A DNA stretch of 64,000 bases from Lentihominibacter hominis. GTDB taxonomy: Bacteria > Bacillota > Clostridia > Peptostreptococcales > Anaerovoracaceae. Below, in pieces: positions 56,500 through 64,000 of the stretch. The stretch covers positions 1,041,972 through 1,105,971 of the forward strand of contig NZ_JACRTA010000001.1 of NCBI RefSeq assembly GCF_014385065.1, given 5' to 3'. The translations under genes were made by a program, and so were the position numbers. How positions within the stretch are numbered: the stretch's first letter is position 1; each line of letters begins with the position of its first letter. Below the pieces are notes generated by a model, which saw nothing but the letters and a program-made list of their open reading frames with translations, did no database searches and was not told the origin of the DNA.

Positions 56500-58602
56500 A
56501 TGAAGATGACAAAGAAGTTGGTGGGAGTAATACTGGCTGCTGTTATGGTGCTGACGTGTCTGACTGCATGCGGTGGTAAGAAGGATATGGAATATCCTGA
56601 GGATTTTCAGAAGTTTATGGATGTTCTGGATACAGATTTTTCTTATGATGTGGACAAAACTATATCAGAAAAAGGGGATGATCCTGCTTTGGGATTCAGA
56701 TCAGCAGGATCACCTGCGGAAAAGGAGACTGCCGAGTATATAAAGCAGACTATGGAAGAAATCGGGCTTGAAAATGTTACTGTGGACAAGACCCGCTTGG
56801 ACGGATGGACTTTTAATGGAGCTAATATAACCTTTAAAAACGCAGATGGTGAAGAAGAGAAAATAGATCTGGGCGGATATCAGACGACTATACAGGCTGA
56901 TAATGAAACGGTAGAGGTAGTATACTTGGGTAAGGGGACTGCTGAAGATTACGAGAATGTTGATGTGACAGGCAAACTGGTTCTGATAGATATCAATCAG
57001 AATGAGGAATGGTGGATCAATAGTCCGGCGTATCAGGCTCATGTTAAAGGAGCTAAGGCGGTACTGGCTAATACTGAACTTCCGGTAGAGATGGATGATC
57101 GTATCGGCACTCAGGATATATGCGGACCTGAGGATGCTCCTGCTATGGGAATCAGTCAGGAGGATACAGATGCACTGAAAGAAGCTATAAAGGCTTCAGG
57201 GAAAAATGAAATAGAAGTAGTTTTAAACGCTGATTCAGTGGTTACAGAAGATGCTGAAAGCCAGAATGTATGGGGAGAGATTCCGGGAAAGACTGATGAA
57301 GTGATATATATGATGGCGCATATGGACGGGTATTTTCATTCTTTTTATGATGATGCTTCAGGTGTGGGGCTGATATTGGGATCAGCCAAAGCCATGATAG
57401 ACAGTGGATATAAGCCGGATAAGACAATAAGATTTATCTGTCATGGAGCTGAAGAATGGGGCAAGATCGACAGTCAGTCTGACTGGGCTATAGGAGCTTA
57501 TAAGCAGATCACGGAGATACATCCTGAATGGGCGGAAAATGCCTTTGCTATTGTTAATATAGACGGAGCTTACTGCGTGAAGGACGAAACTACATTTGGA
57601 ATTTCTGTGTCGGAGGAGCTTTACAGCTATATTGAGCCATTAGTTCAGCCGATGTTGGATGAGTCAGACTATGAATATCAGTATGTGATGCCGCCAAGCA
57701 CATATAAGGAAGACTTTAATTATATGACATGCGGAGTACCATCGGTGGCAACGGCTAAAGGTGAAGAGACATTATTTTATGATACAGCTTATCATACCAA
57801 TGCTGATAGTGAAAAGGTAGTTGAATTTGATGAAGATGCATGGATCTGGATGCATACTCTTTACGCAAGGATTGTGTATGCTTTTGATGATCTTGCCGCA
57901 AGACCTATGGATTTCGGAACACGTTTTGAAGCTTTTAAAGAGTCTATAGATAATGAGATCTCAAATGATAATCAGCTTACTGAAAAGGCCGACGGCGCTA
58001 TTGAAGCGGCGAAACCTGTCACAGAAAAAATAAATAAGCTCAATGAAGATTATGAGAAAGCAGTAAGTGACGGAGATACAGAACAGGCAGATAAGCTGAG
58101 GGAAGAGGCGATAGAACTGAATAAACAGCTGCATGGGGCATATAAAAAAGTACAAGATGAATTTCTGTATCTTGACGGGGAGATGACTGTAGTATTTCCT
58201 CATGAGACGAGACAGTCTAATGTACAGAATCTGCAGGGAGCTATAGATGCGCTCAAAGACGGTGATGCAGAAACTGCTTACAATGATTATCTTTCAGGGA
58301 TAAACAATGGATGGTATGCTATGTATTTTGATAAAGAGACTGTAGATTATTTCAATGATAATTTTATTGAAGGCGTAAGAGGAACATGGGCAGAAGGCAA
58401 TGTGGATCCTATGGATTGTTATGTTGATGATATTATAAGAAGCCTTATGGATAAAGCGGATTCGGAAAGTCAAGATTTTGCAGATGAAATCAGCCGTCTG
58501 GAACAGTTGAAAGAAGAGCAGAAAGCTCTCCTTGATACCGTGATACAGCAGGAAGAAGAAGGGCTTGACACAATAACGGAAACATTACAAACACTTTTAT
58601 AA
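56500..58602 (+). CDS. lipoprotein M28-family metallopeptidase
   Basis: 700 residues from the ATG at 56500 behind AAAGGAG. It has a lipoprotein signal with lipobox LTAC (C24). A zinc aminopeptidase M28 fold with a PA-type insert (about 130-230) follows. Metal and catalytic residues are H274 in MAHMDG, the Asp pair in YDDASGVGLILG (about 284-285), GAEEWG, NIDGAYC and YHTNADS. A C-terminal helical extension (about 490-700) rich in Glu, Asp and Lys is not typical of the family. Anchored outside the membrane, it would release amino acids from peptides, feeding an amino acid fermenter. It may be controlled by the RNA upstream. Confidence 0.88.
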   Translation: MKMTKKLVGVILAAVMVLTCLTACGGKKDMEYPEDFQKFMDVLDTDFSYDVDKTISEKGDDPALGFRSAGSPAEKETAEYIKQTMEEIGLENVTVDKTRLDGWTFNGANITFKNADGEEEKIDLGGYQTTIQADNETVEVVYLGKGTAEDYENVDVTGKLVLIDINQNEEWWINSPAYQAHVKGAKAVLANTELPVEMDDRIGTQDICGPEDAPAMGISQEDTDALKEAIKASGKNEIEVVLNADSVVTEDAESQNVWGEIPGKTDEVIYMMAHMDGYFHSFYDDASGVGLILGSAKAMIDSGYKPDKTIRFICHGAEEWGKIDSQSDWAIGAYKQITEIHPEWAENAFAIVNIDGAYCVKDETTFGISVSEELYSYIEPLVQPMLDESDYEYQYVMPPSTYKEDFNYMTCGVPSVATAKGEETLFYDTAYHTNADSEKVVEFDEDAWIWMHTLYARIVYAFDDLAARPMDFGTRFEAFKESIDNEISNDNQLTEKADGAIEAAKPVTEKINKLNEDYEKAVSDGDTEQADKLREEAIELNKQLHGAYKKVQDEFLYLDGEMTVVFPHETRQSNVQNLQGAIDALKDGDAETAYNDYLSGINNGWYAMYFDKETVDYFNDNFIEGVRGTWAEGNVDPMDCYVDDIIRSLMDKADSESQDFADEISRLEQLKEEQKALLDTVIQQEEEGLDTITETLQTLL

Positions 58603-58636
58603 AGATGACAATGTTTTTATAACATAAAAATTTTAA

Positions 58637-58670
58637 AATAGCTGTCTGATGGCAATATCAGGCAGCTATT
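58637..58670 (+). terminator. hairpin after the peptidase gene
   Basis: AATAGCTG and CAGCTATT enclose an inner CTGAT/ATCAG stem. No T run follows, so terminator strength is doubtful. GCAATA/TATTGC offers a competing fold. Confidence 0.4.
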
Positions 58671-58745
58671 GCATTGCCACAGAAAGATATTATAATTATA
58701 TAAAGCAGGCATACATGTGGACAGTGTTGAGGGGAGAAGGCGAAG

Positions 58746-60632
58746 ATGAATCGTATTATCAAAAAGATATCTGCAATAACAATTCTTATAGCTTTTTGTG
58801 CTTTTACAGCTTTTGCAGCTATTGAGACAGTCACTTTTTCCAAGGTATTGAAAAAAGCTGCTGATGATAAGCTCTTTTTTGAGACTAAGAAGTTTGCAAA
58901 TCAGATAAGTATGGTTTTTGAAAATGCAGAGGGCTCGGTAGATACATTGTGTGCAGAAGTTTCTAACAGCTTTGATATATCTGAACAACTTCGAGACTCT
59001 TCTTACATAAAGGAATATATGAAGCTGTATTCTCCTGTCATAAAGGATGCTCTTACGGATATAGAAGATTCTCAGGGCTTGTATATAACCTTCTCCCCCG
59101 ATATAACCGATAGGCAGGGGACTTATGAGATATGGTATTCTTATGATAAAGACGGCAGGCTGACATATACCGATGCTATGAGCAATGGTATATATTACGA
59201 ATCATTTGATGATGAAGAATTCCCGACAATGCAGTATTATTTTTCTGCTGTTGAAAGTCCCGGGGAGGGAATCTGGACTGAACCTTATGTAGATTCGGAC
59301 ATAAATGAAGAAGTAATTGCTTATTCCAGAGCAGTGTACTGTGAAAATATGTTAATAGGAGTTATAGGTACAGATATCTATACAGAATATACTATAGACT
59401 TGATAAGTGATATGAGAGTGGAAAATGACGGAATGGTTTTTCTTTTAGATGGTGAAAATAATGAGATTATATCATCTGACAATATAAGAGAGGCAGGATT
59501 TTTGGATTCGCATGATCTATGGGAGACAATAACAGCTGGGATGGAAGGAAAAAAGGACGGATTTTTCGGTGTGGACTGGAATGGCAAGGCCATGAGAATC
59601 AGCTTCAGCGAGCTGAGCAATGAATGGAAGCTGGCGATAATAAATTATGAAGATAAGCTTTACAGCGCTTATGATAATATAATAATAATAGTTATATCGT
59701 TATCTGCGATTCTGGTGCTTTTATTGTCTGCGGCAATATATTTTACTGTGAGATATTTTTCCAGCCCTGTTGACAGAGCTATAAAGATGCTTCATATGAT
59801 GGACCTTGATAATCAGGTGGAAGAGAGAGAAGCTACCGGAATAAAGGAAGAAAGTGATATAGAGCTGATCGTCAGGAAAGCTATGAAGAGGCAGCGTATG
59901 AATGACATTATGCTGGCGAATCAGGCAAGGCTGGCATCAGTAGGTGAGATGATGGCAAATGTTACTCATCAGTGGAAACAGCCTCTAAACAATATAAATA
60001 TCGTAATGGGAAATCTCAAAGATGATATAGAAAACGGACAGATTAGTGAGGAAGAGGCTCTCTTGGCTATATCCAAGGTAGAAAGACTGACTACGGGAAT
60101 GTCAGATACCCTTACTGATTTTTCGGATTATCTCAAACCTGATATGAAACTGGTGGCATTCAATGTAAATCATGTTATAGAAGCAGTTCTTGATCTTTTT
60201 AAAGATAAAATAAAGACAAGAAATATTCAAGTCAATGTAAAAGGTGAGGAAGGCCTGATGTCATATGGATATAAAAATTCTTTATATCATGTGATTCTCA
60301 ATATAGTGGACAATGCAATAGATGCGATAGATGAAAGAGGGAGTGAAGGCGGGATAATAGACATAGCTATAAGGCGGGAAACAGGAAAATGCGGTAGGAT
60401 ATCCGTCGAGATATTCAACAACGGAGTCCAGCTTTCGGAAAGTGAGCGGGAAAATTTGTTCAGGCCATATTATACTACTAAAGGAAGCAGCGATGGTACA
60501 GGGCTTGGGCTTGCTATCTCCAAACATTTTATAGAAGAAAGTATGGCTGGTGAAATAAGCCTTGAAAATTATAAAGACGGTGTCAGATGTGTTATACTCA
60601 TCAATGAGAAGGAGGAGAGACATGACAGGTAA
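58746..60632 (+). CDS. dCache-type sensor histidine kinase (system 2)
   Basis: 628 residues. TM1 is about 8-27. The dCache sensor (about 40-300) has GIWTEPYVDSDINEEV and YCENMLIGVIGTDI. TM2 is about 310-333. A HAMP-like region precedes HisKA, which has H408 in ANVTHQWKQPLN. The HATPase domain has ILNIVDNAIDAI, RPYYTTKGSSDGTGLGLAI and the G boxes. It is paralogous to the kinase at 35.4-37.2 kb but has a HAMP-like linker and an otherwise diverged sensor, so it probably reads a different signal. Ribosome binding site GGGGAGAAGG. It overlaps its regulator by 11 bases. Confidence 0.92.
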   Translation: MNRIIKKISAITILIAFCAFTAFAAIETVTFSKVLKKAADDKLFFETKKFANQISMVFENAEGSVDTLCAEVSNSFDISEQLRDSSYIKEYMKLYSPVIKDALTDIEDSQGLYITFSPDITDRQGTYEIWYSYDKDGRLTYTDAMSNGIYYESFDDEEFPTMQYYFSAVESPGEGIWTEPYVDSDINEEVIAYSRAVYCENMLIGVIGTDIYTEYTIDLISDMRVENDGMVFLLDGENNEIISSDNIREAGFLDSHDLWETITAGMEGKKDGFFGVDWNGKAMRISFSELSNEWKLAIINYEDKLYSAYDNIIIIVISLSAILVLLLSAAIYFTVRYFSSPVDRAIKMLHMMDLDNQVEEREATGIKEESDIELIVRKAMKRQRMNDIMLANQARLASVGEMMANVTHQWKQPLNNINIVMGNLKDDIENGQISEEEALLAISKVERLTTGMSDTLTDFSDYLKPDMKLVAFNVNHVIEAVLDLFKDKIKTRNIQVNVKGEEGLMSYGYKNSLYHVILNIVDNAIDAIDERGSEGGIIDIAIRRETGKCGRISVEIFNNGVQLSESERENLFRPYYTTKGSSDGTGLGLAISKHFIEESMAGEISLENYKDGVRCVILINEKEERHDR

Positions 60633-61377
60633 TACATATTTGTCTCAGCTTAAGATATTGTATGTAGAGGACGATGACTGTACAAGACAGGAGCTTGAAC
60701 ATTATCTCAGAAAAAAGGCAGGCAAAGTGATAACGGCATCTGACGGAGAAGAGGGGCTGAAAAAATACAGTGAGGAAGATCCCGATATAGTTATAGCTGA
60801 TATTTTGCTTCCCAGAATGAACGGCATAGATATGCTGAAGCAAATAAGAAAACCTGGGGGAAGATGTCCCTTTATAATCACTTCATCTGTACATGAAACA
60901 GAGATGATAATAGAGGCGGTTGATACCGGCATAGTCAAATATGTGGTAAAACCCATAATACTTGCTCAGCTTCTTGATGCCCTCAATAAACTTGCAGCTA
61001 CGCTGCGAAGCGGGAATGTAATTTTCGGGAATGTGGAGAAAAAGCTGGAATTTGAGAGCAAAATAAAACAGGCTATGACAGCGTTTTTGAAAAGAACTGC
61101 CGGAAAAGGGCCCAGAGATATGACGGTGTTCATCAGTGACGAACAGATACAGATATCTGCTTATGGAATGATAACACCTCTTGAGCGTAAACTGCTGGAA
61201 GATAAACATAATGTGAGTCTTATAGAACATATACATAAAAGTTATTATAAGACAGTAAAACCGGAAATGGAATTTATGGTAAAAGAAATTATCGGCATAG
61301 ATGTGATTCTGTCGCATACAGATTTTGCAGTCTTTAAATCTATGGATCATCTTATTTTTGAAATAGACGGCAAGTAA
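60622..61377 (+). CDS. response regulator with DUF2294/MpsC-like output domain (system 2)
   Basis: 251 residues from the ATG at 60622 behind AAGGAGGAGAG. The receiver has E16-D17-D18, phospho-acceptor D60 in IVIADILLPRMNG, and the VKPI lysine. Residues about 140-250 match DUF2294 (MpsC): AGKGPRDMTVFISDEQIQIS, MITPLERKLLED, an amphipathic helix, and IIGIDVILSHTDF. These line up with typical stand-alone DUF2294 proteins (GRGP..., LTP.E..L, ITG..V...HTD). The output domain is closer to the family consensus than that of system 1. Cotranscribed with the kinase and followed by an Mrp-type ATPase gene with its own promoter. Confidence 0.87.
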   Translation: MTGNTYLSQLKILYVEDDDCTRQELEHYLRKKAGKVITASDGEEGLKKYSEEDPDIVIADILLPRMNGIDMLKQIRKPGGRCPFIITSSVHETEMIIEAVDTGIVKYVVKPIILAQLLDALNKLAATLRSGNVIFGNVEKKLEFESKIKQAMTAFLKRTAGKGPRDMTVFISDEQIQISAYGMITPLERKLLEDKHNVSLIEHIHKSYYKTVKPEMEFMVKEIIGIDVILSHTDFAVFKSMDHLIFEIDGK

Positions 61378-61444
61378 TATAAACAGCTGGATTTAAGGAG
61401 AAGGCTCTCGCGGGCCTGTAATATAAGCGTGTATTATCAATAGC

Positions 61445-61473
61445 TTGCCTTTGTTGACAGTGAATAGTATAAT
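61445..61473 (+). promoter_or_regulatory. promoter of the Mrp/NBP35 gene
   Basis: TTGCCT (61445-61450) and TATAAT (61468-61473), spacing 17. An overlapping TTGACA (61454-61459) has no well-spaced -10. Confidence 0.6.
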
Positions 61474-61547
61474 ATAATTAACATATGCCAAAAATATCGG
61501 TTATAATTTTTATTATGGCCGTAAAACCGGAAGAGAGGTAATAAAAA

Positions 61548-62399
61548 ATGGACGAAAAGGAAAAAGTACAGCAGTCATCAGGTTGTGACTCTGACTGCAG
61601 CCATTGCGCCAGCGCAGGGAGCTGCAGCAGTCAGCCTCAGAGCATGCTGGAGGAAACCAACAGTATGAATAATATCAAAAAAGTAATAGCAGTGGTGAGC
61701 GGTAAAGGCGGTGTGGGAAAATCCCTCGTAACTTCACTCATGGCTGTAAATATGAGGAGAGCCGGCTATAAGACGTCGATTCTTGATGCTGATATAACAG
61801 GACCTTCTATTCCTAAAGCATTTGGCATCAGAGAAAAGGCTATGGCTAACGAGCTGGGGATATTGCCTGTTATTACTGAAACCGGAATAGGAACAATGTC
61901 AGTAAACAATTTACTTGAAAATGATACGGATCCTGTGGTCTGGAGAGGTCCGGTAATAGCAGGAACAGTGAAGCAGTTCTGGACGGATGTATTATGGGGC
62001 GATGTGGATTATCTTTTTGTGGATATGCCGCCGGGAACAGGAGATGTGCCTCTTACAGTATTCCAGTCTCTGCCTGTGGACGGCATAATAGTGGTGACTT
62101 CTCCACAGGAGCTGGTGTCTATGATAGTTGAAAAGGCAGTGAAAATGGCAGAGATGATGAATATCCCTGTACTGGGTTTGGTGGAAAACATGTCTTATCT
62201 TAAATGTCCCGAGTGCGGTAAGGAAATTCCTGTATTTGGAAAGAGCAAAGTAGATGATGTTGCCGGGGATCATGGACTGGATGTTCTGGGAAAACTTCCT
62301 ATAGATCCTAAACTGGCTGAGGCCTGCGATAGAGGCAGAATAGAGTATTTTGAAGGAAATTGGCTCCATAAGGCAGTAAAAAAGCTGCAAAATTTATAA
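61548..62399 (+). CDS. Mrp/NBP35-family ATP-binding protein (Fe-S cluster carrier type)
   Basis: 283 residues. The deviant Walker A is SGKGGVGKS (51-59). The Asp region is LFVDMPPGTGDVPL. A CPECGK motif near residue 222 and an N-terminal Cys cluster (C13, C17, C20, C26) suit Fe-S cluster binding and transfer. The N-terminal Cys cluster is the NBP35 type rather than the plain ApbC type. It may help load the window's Fe-S enzymes (hydrogenase, radical SAM, PyrK-like). The ribosome binding site is GAGAGG. Confidence 0.92.
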   Translation: MDEKEKVQQSSGCDSDCSHCASAGSCSSQPQSMLEETNSMNNIKKVIAVVSGKGGVGKSLVTSLMAVNMRRAGYKTSILDADITGPSIPKAFGIREKAMANELGILPVITETGIGTMSVNNLLENDTDPVVWRGPVIAGTVKQFWTDVLWGDVDYLFVDMPPGTGDVPLTVFQSLPVDGIIVVTSPQELVSMIVEKAVKMAEMMNIPVLGLVENMSYLKCPECGKEIPVFGKSKVDDVAGDHGLDVLGKLPIDPKLAEACDRGRIEYFEGNWLHKAVKKLQNL

Positions 62400-62420
62400 A
62401 ATGAGGTATGAGAAAGTTTG

Positions 62421-62460
62421 CAGGTTATGATGATTTTTTTCATCATAACCTGTTTATTTT
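62421..62460. terminator. terminator between mrp and yjjB-like genes
   Basis: CAGGTTATGATG (62421-62432) pairs with CATCATAACCTG (62441-62452), followed by T-rich sequence. The stop codon of the minus-strand gene lies in the 3' arm. Confidence 0.85.
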
Positions 62461-62892
62461 TTTTGTTATCATTATTATGACACCTGTTACGGAGCCCATA
62501 AGAAGCAGCCCTGCTGCAATAGCCCCTGCAGTCAGGATAGTTTCTTTTACTGTTTCGCCAAAGGATTTATTTGTGTATTCAAGCATGGCAAGCATACTGT
62601 AGTAAGTTCCTGCTCCGGGGACTAAGCTTATTATGCCCGGAATAATGAACATAGTGGAGGTTTCCTTGAATACTCTGGCGAATATATTGCTGAACAGCCA
62701 TACAAGACAGGAAGATATAAATGTAGAAAACACCGGTGACATTTCAAGGAATGTAAAAGCTTGATATGACATCCAGCTTACAGCTCCCACAATACAGCAT
62801 AAAGGGAATTTGCGTGACGGGACATTAAATATAATACAAAAACCACATGTCATAAGCAGGGAACATAGAAGCTGAAGCAGTATTGTTATCAT
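62443..62892 (-). CDS. YjjB-like half of a threonine/serine-type exporter
   Basis: 149 residues, four to five membrane segments, ThrE_2 (DUF3815) family. Signature region is PGIISLVPGAGTYYSMLAML. It acts with the YjjP-like protein encoded just upstream in the same transcript (4-base overlap). Homologous pairs are proposed to export small carboxylates or amino acids such as succinate or threonine. Substrate here is unknown. Confidence 0.85.
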   Translation of the reverse strand: MITILLQLLCSLLMTCGFCIIFNVPSRKFPLCCIVGAVSWMSYQAFTFLEMSPVFSTFISSCLVWLFSNIFARVFKETSTMFIIPGIISLVPGAGTYYSMLAMLEYTNKSFGETVKETILTAGAIAAGLLLMGSVTGVIIMITKKINRL

Positions 62893-63677
62893 AGTATAGC
62901 GCCTCCTCCCAATATTTCCCAGAGTTTAATGACAACGCCGGCTCCGGCAGCCAGAGAAAGGGCAGTCAGAATAGTTTCCATCAGTCGGGCTACACCGGCC
63001 AGCATATCGCCCGAGAGAAAATCTCTTATGGAATTAGTAAGAGCTACGCCGGGAACAAATAACATAATAGTTCCTATTATAATAGGATCATAAGTTGCAG
63101 CATCTATGAGAGAAGCTGCGGAAAGTGCAATGAAAGCAACCAACGCGCAGCTGCAAAAGCCGGTTACGAAGGAATTTATTTTCAGTTTGTTGAGAAAGAC
63201 CGAAAACAAATAGCCGAGAATACCTGAAAATACAGAGATACAACAGTCTGCAGCGCTTCCTCCGAATATCAGGCAAAAAGCTGACGATATCATTGCTGCA
63301 CCCAATAGGCGGACTGGCAGAGGATAGATTCCTCTGTCATCTATTTCTTTTAACACAGTCATTCCTTCATCAACAGAAAGCGTTGCAGCAGAGAATTGTC
63401 TGGAAAAATGATTTACTTGAGAGATCTTTCGAAGATCTGTACTTATTCCTTTTATTCTTTTGACGTATGTCTGAGTATCATCTTCATCTCCACCTCTGTC
63501 CATGGATATGAAGATGCCCGTAGGAGTAGCAAAAACTTCTACGTTATCCATTTTACAGGCCTTGCATATATGAGTCATGGTATCTTCGACTCTGTATATC
63601 TCGGCTCCGTTTCTCATCATTATCTCACCGGCATATAATGCCAGCATGAGAACCTTCTTCTGAAACAAATCGACCAT
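62889..63677 (-). CDS. YjjP-like half of a threonine/serine-type exporter
   Basis: 262 residues, ThrE_1 (DUF1212) family. A soluble N-terminal part (about 1-120) contains MRNGAEIYRVEDTM and FATPTGIFIS, family signatures. Five membrane segments follow, with PGVALTNSIRDFLSGD. It pairs with the YjjB-like protein. It starts at the ATG at 63677 and has an extended -10 promoter upstream. Confidence 0.87.
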   Translation of the reverse strand: MVDLFQKKVLMLALYAGEIMMRNGAEIYRVEDTMTHICKACKMDNVEVFATPTGIFISMDRGGDEDDTQTYVKRIKGISTDLRKISQVNHFSRQFSAATLSVDEGMTVLKEIDDRGIYPLPVRLLGAAMISSAFCLIFGGSAADCCISVFSGILGYLFSVFLNKLKINSFVTGFCSCALVAFIALSAASLIDAATYDPIIIGTIMLFVPGVALTNSIRDFLSGDMLAGVARLMETILTALSLAAGAGVVIKLWEILGGGAIL

Positions 63678-63744
63678 TTTAAAACCTCATGATATTAAAA
63701 TTAGAGTTAAAAATATATTGTGACAATACGTTTTGAGCAAAATC

Positions 63745-63753
63745 ATTATAACA
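63745..63753 (-). promoter_or_regulatory. extended -10 promoter of the exporter pair
   Basis: On the minus strand, TGT-TATAAT with the hexamer at 63745-63750. A TTTACA lies 19 bases upstream. Confidence 0.5.
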
Positions 63754-63822
63754 AAGAATATGTATGTTGTGTAAAAGATTCTGTGCAAAAATTATGCTGA
63801 TATGAAATAATGTTAAAGTCAA

Positions 63823-63862
63823 AACAATACCGCGACAGAGATTGCCGCGGCGTTGTTTTTTG
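63823..63862. terminator. terminator after the partial gene at the right edge
   Basis: AACAATACCGCG pairs with CGCGGCGTTGTT (one G-U, one mismatch) and has T-rich flanks on both strands. The plus-strand flank TTTTTTGCATTAATTTAT (63856-63873) is an exact copy of the sequence after the terminator at 38075-38110. Confidence 0.7.
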
Positions 63863-63882
63863 CATTAATTTATATAAATTTA

Positions 63883-64000
63883 TTAAAGAGGCTTAACTTC
63901 AGTCTCAAGAGTGATGTCCAGTTTAGCAGCATATGCAAGATACTTGTCGCATTCTTCATATGTCAGCATATCTGATGAAAGAAGTCCTGTCTGATCATAA
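63883..64000 (-). CDS. C-terminal end of an unidentified protein (cut by window edge)
   Basis: The last 38 residues plus stop are visible; they end in LDITLETEVKPL and begin with YDQTGLLSSDMLTYEECDKY. Codon use (AAG, CTT, GAC, ATC) suggests a well expressed gene. I do not recognise the family from so short a piece. A terminator lies just beyond its stop on the same strand. Confidence 0.6.
   Translation of the reverse strand, partial: YDQTGLLSSDMLTYEECDKYLAYAAKLDITLETEVKPL

Overview
The window reads as a contiguous stretch of an AT-rich, Gram-positive anaerobe of the class Clostridia. The evidence is strong AGGAGG ribosome binding sites, extended -10 promoters, a T-box riboswitch, a clostridial-type group B [FeFe] hydrogenase, a PTS with HPr, and no quinone-based respiratory genes. 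Several genes suit an amino-acid or amine fermenter: an apparently highly expressed putrescine aminotransferase, an amino acid permease, a 2,4-diaminopentanoate-dehydrogenase-like enzyme and biotin-dependent decarboxylase subunits. An Anaerovoracaceae/Eubacteriales-type organism is an inference from gene content only. I saw no rRNA, tRNA, CRISPR array, insertion sequence or prophage.

Layout. 0-12 kb: the end of tilS, ftsH, a PucR regulator, glyA, three subunits of a Na+-pump-type decarboxylase (carboxyltransferase, small gamma/delta-like subunit, biotin carrier; no beta subunit), coaX, dus, and a PadR-DUF1700-DUF4097 operon. 12-18 kb: an orphan receiver-Hpt protein, a short prepilin peptidase, truA, a dCMP deaminase, a WecA/TagO-type transferase and a MATE exporter. 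17.7-24.8 kb: a complete F-type ATP synthase operon (atpIBEFHAGDC) whose c subunit carries the Na+-binding residues, ending with a TM1266-like gene. 24.9-30 kb: a second MATE, a FeoB-like protein with no GTPase domain, a radical SAM protein and a DUF368 (PopT-type) protein. 30-38 kb: putrescine aminotransferase behind a long regulatory region, scpAB, a D,D-carboxypeptidase, a PyrK-like flavoprotein, and the first sensor kinase/response-regulator pair.

38-46 kb: an APC permease, a Trp-type T-box leader with a stand-alone TrpB2, a group B [FeFe] hydrogenase, rpsO and pnp. 45.6-52.6 kb: a fructose PTS/glycolysis operon (fruR-fruK-fruA-ptsH-ptsI-gap) with three operator repeats at a 20-bp period. 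52.6-56.2 kb: a MerR regulator between a diaminopentanoate-dehydrogenase-like gene and an FAD oxidoreductase. 56.2-64 kb: a structured RNA with its own promoter and terminator, a lipoprotein M28 peptidase, the second kinase/regulator pair, an Mrp/NBP35 ATPase, a YjjB/YjjP exporter pair, and the end of an unidentified gene.

How it fits together. The Na+-type c subunit and the decarboxylase subunits point to a sodium-based energy economy. The most unusual feature is a duplicated two-component system. Each pair has an extracytoplasmic dCache sensor kinase and a response regulator whose output is not a DNA-binding domain but a DUF2294/MpsC-like domain, a family whose Pfam name refers to Na+-translocating membrane-potential generation. 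This suggests, without proving it, signalling linked to membrane energetics.
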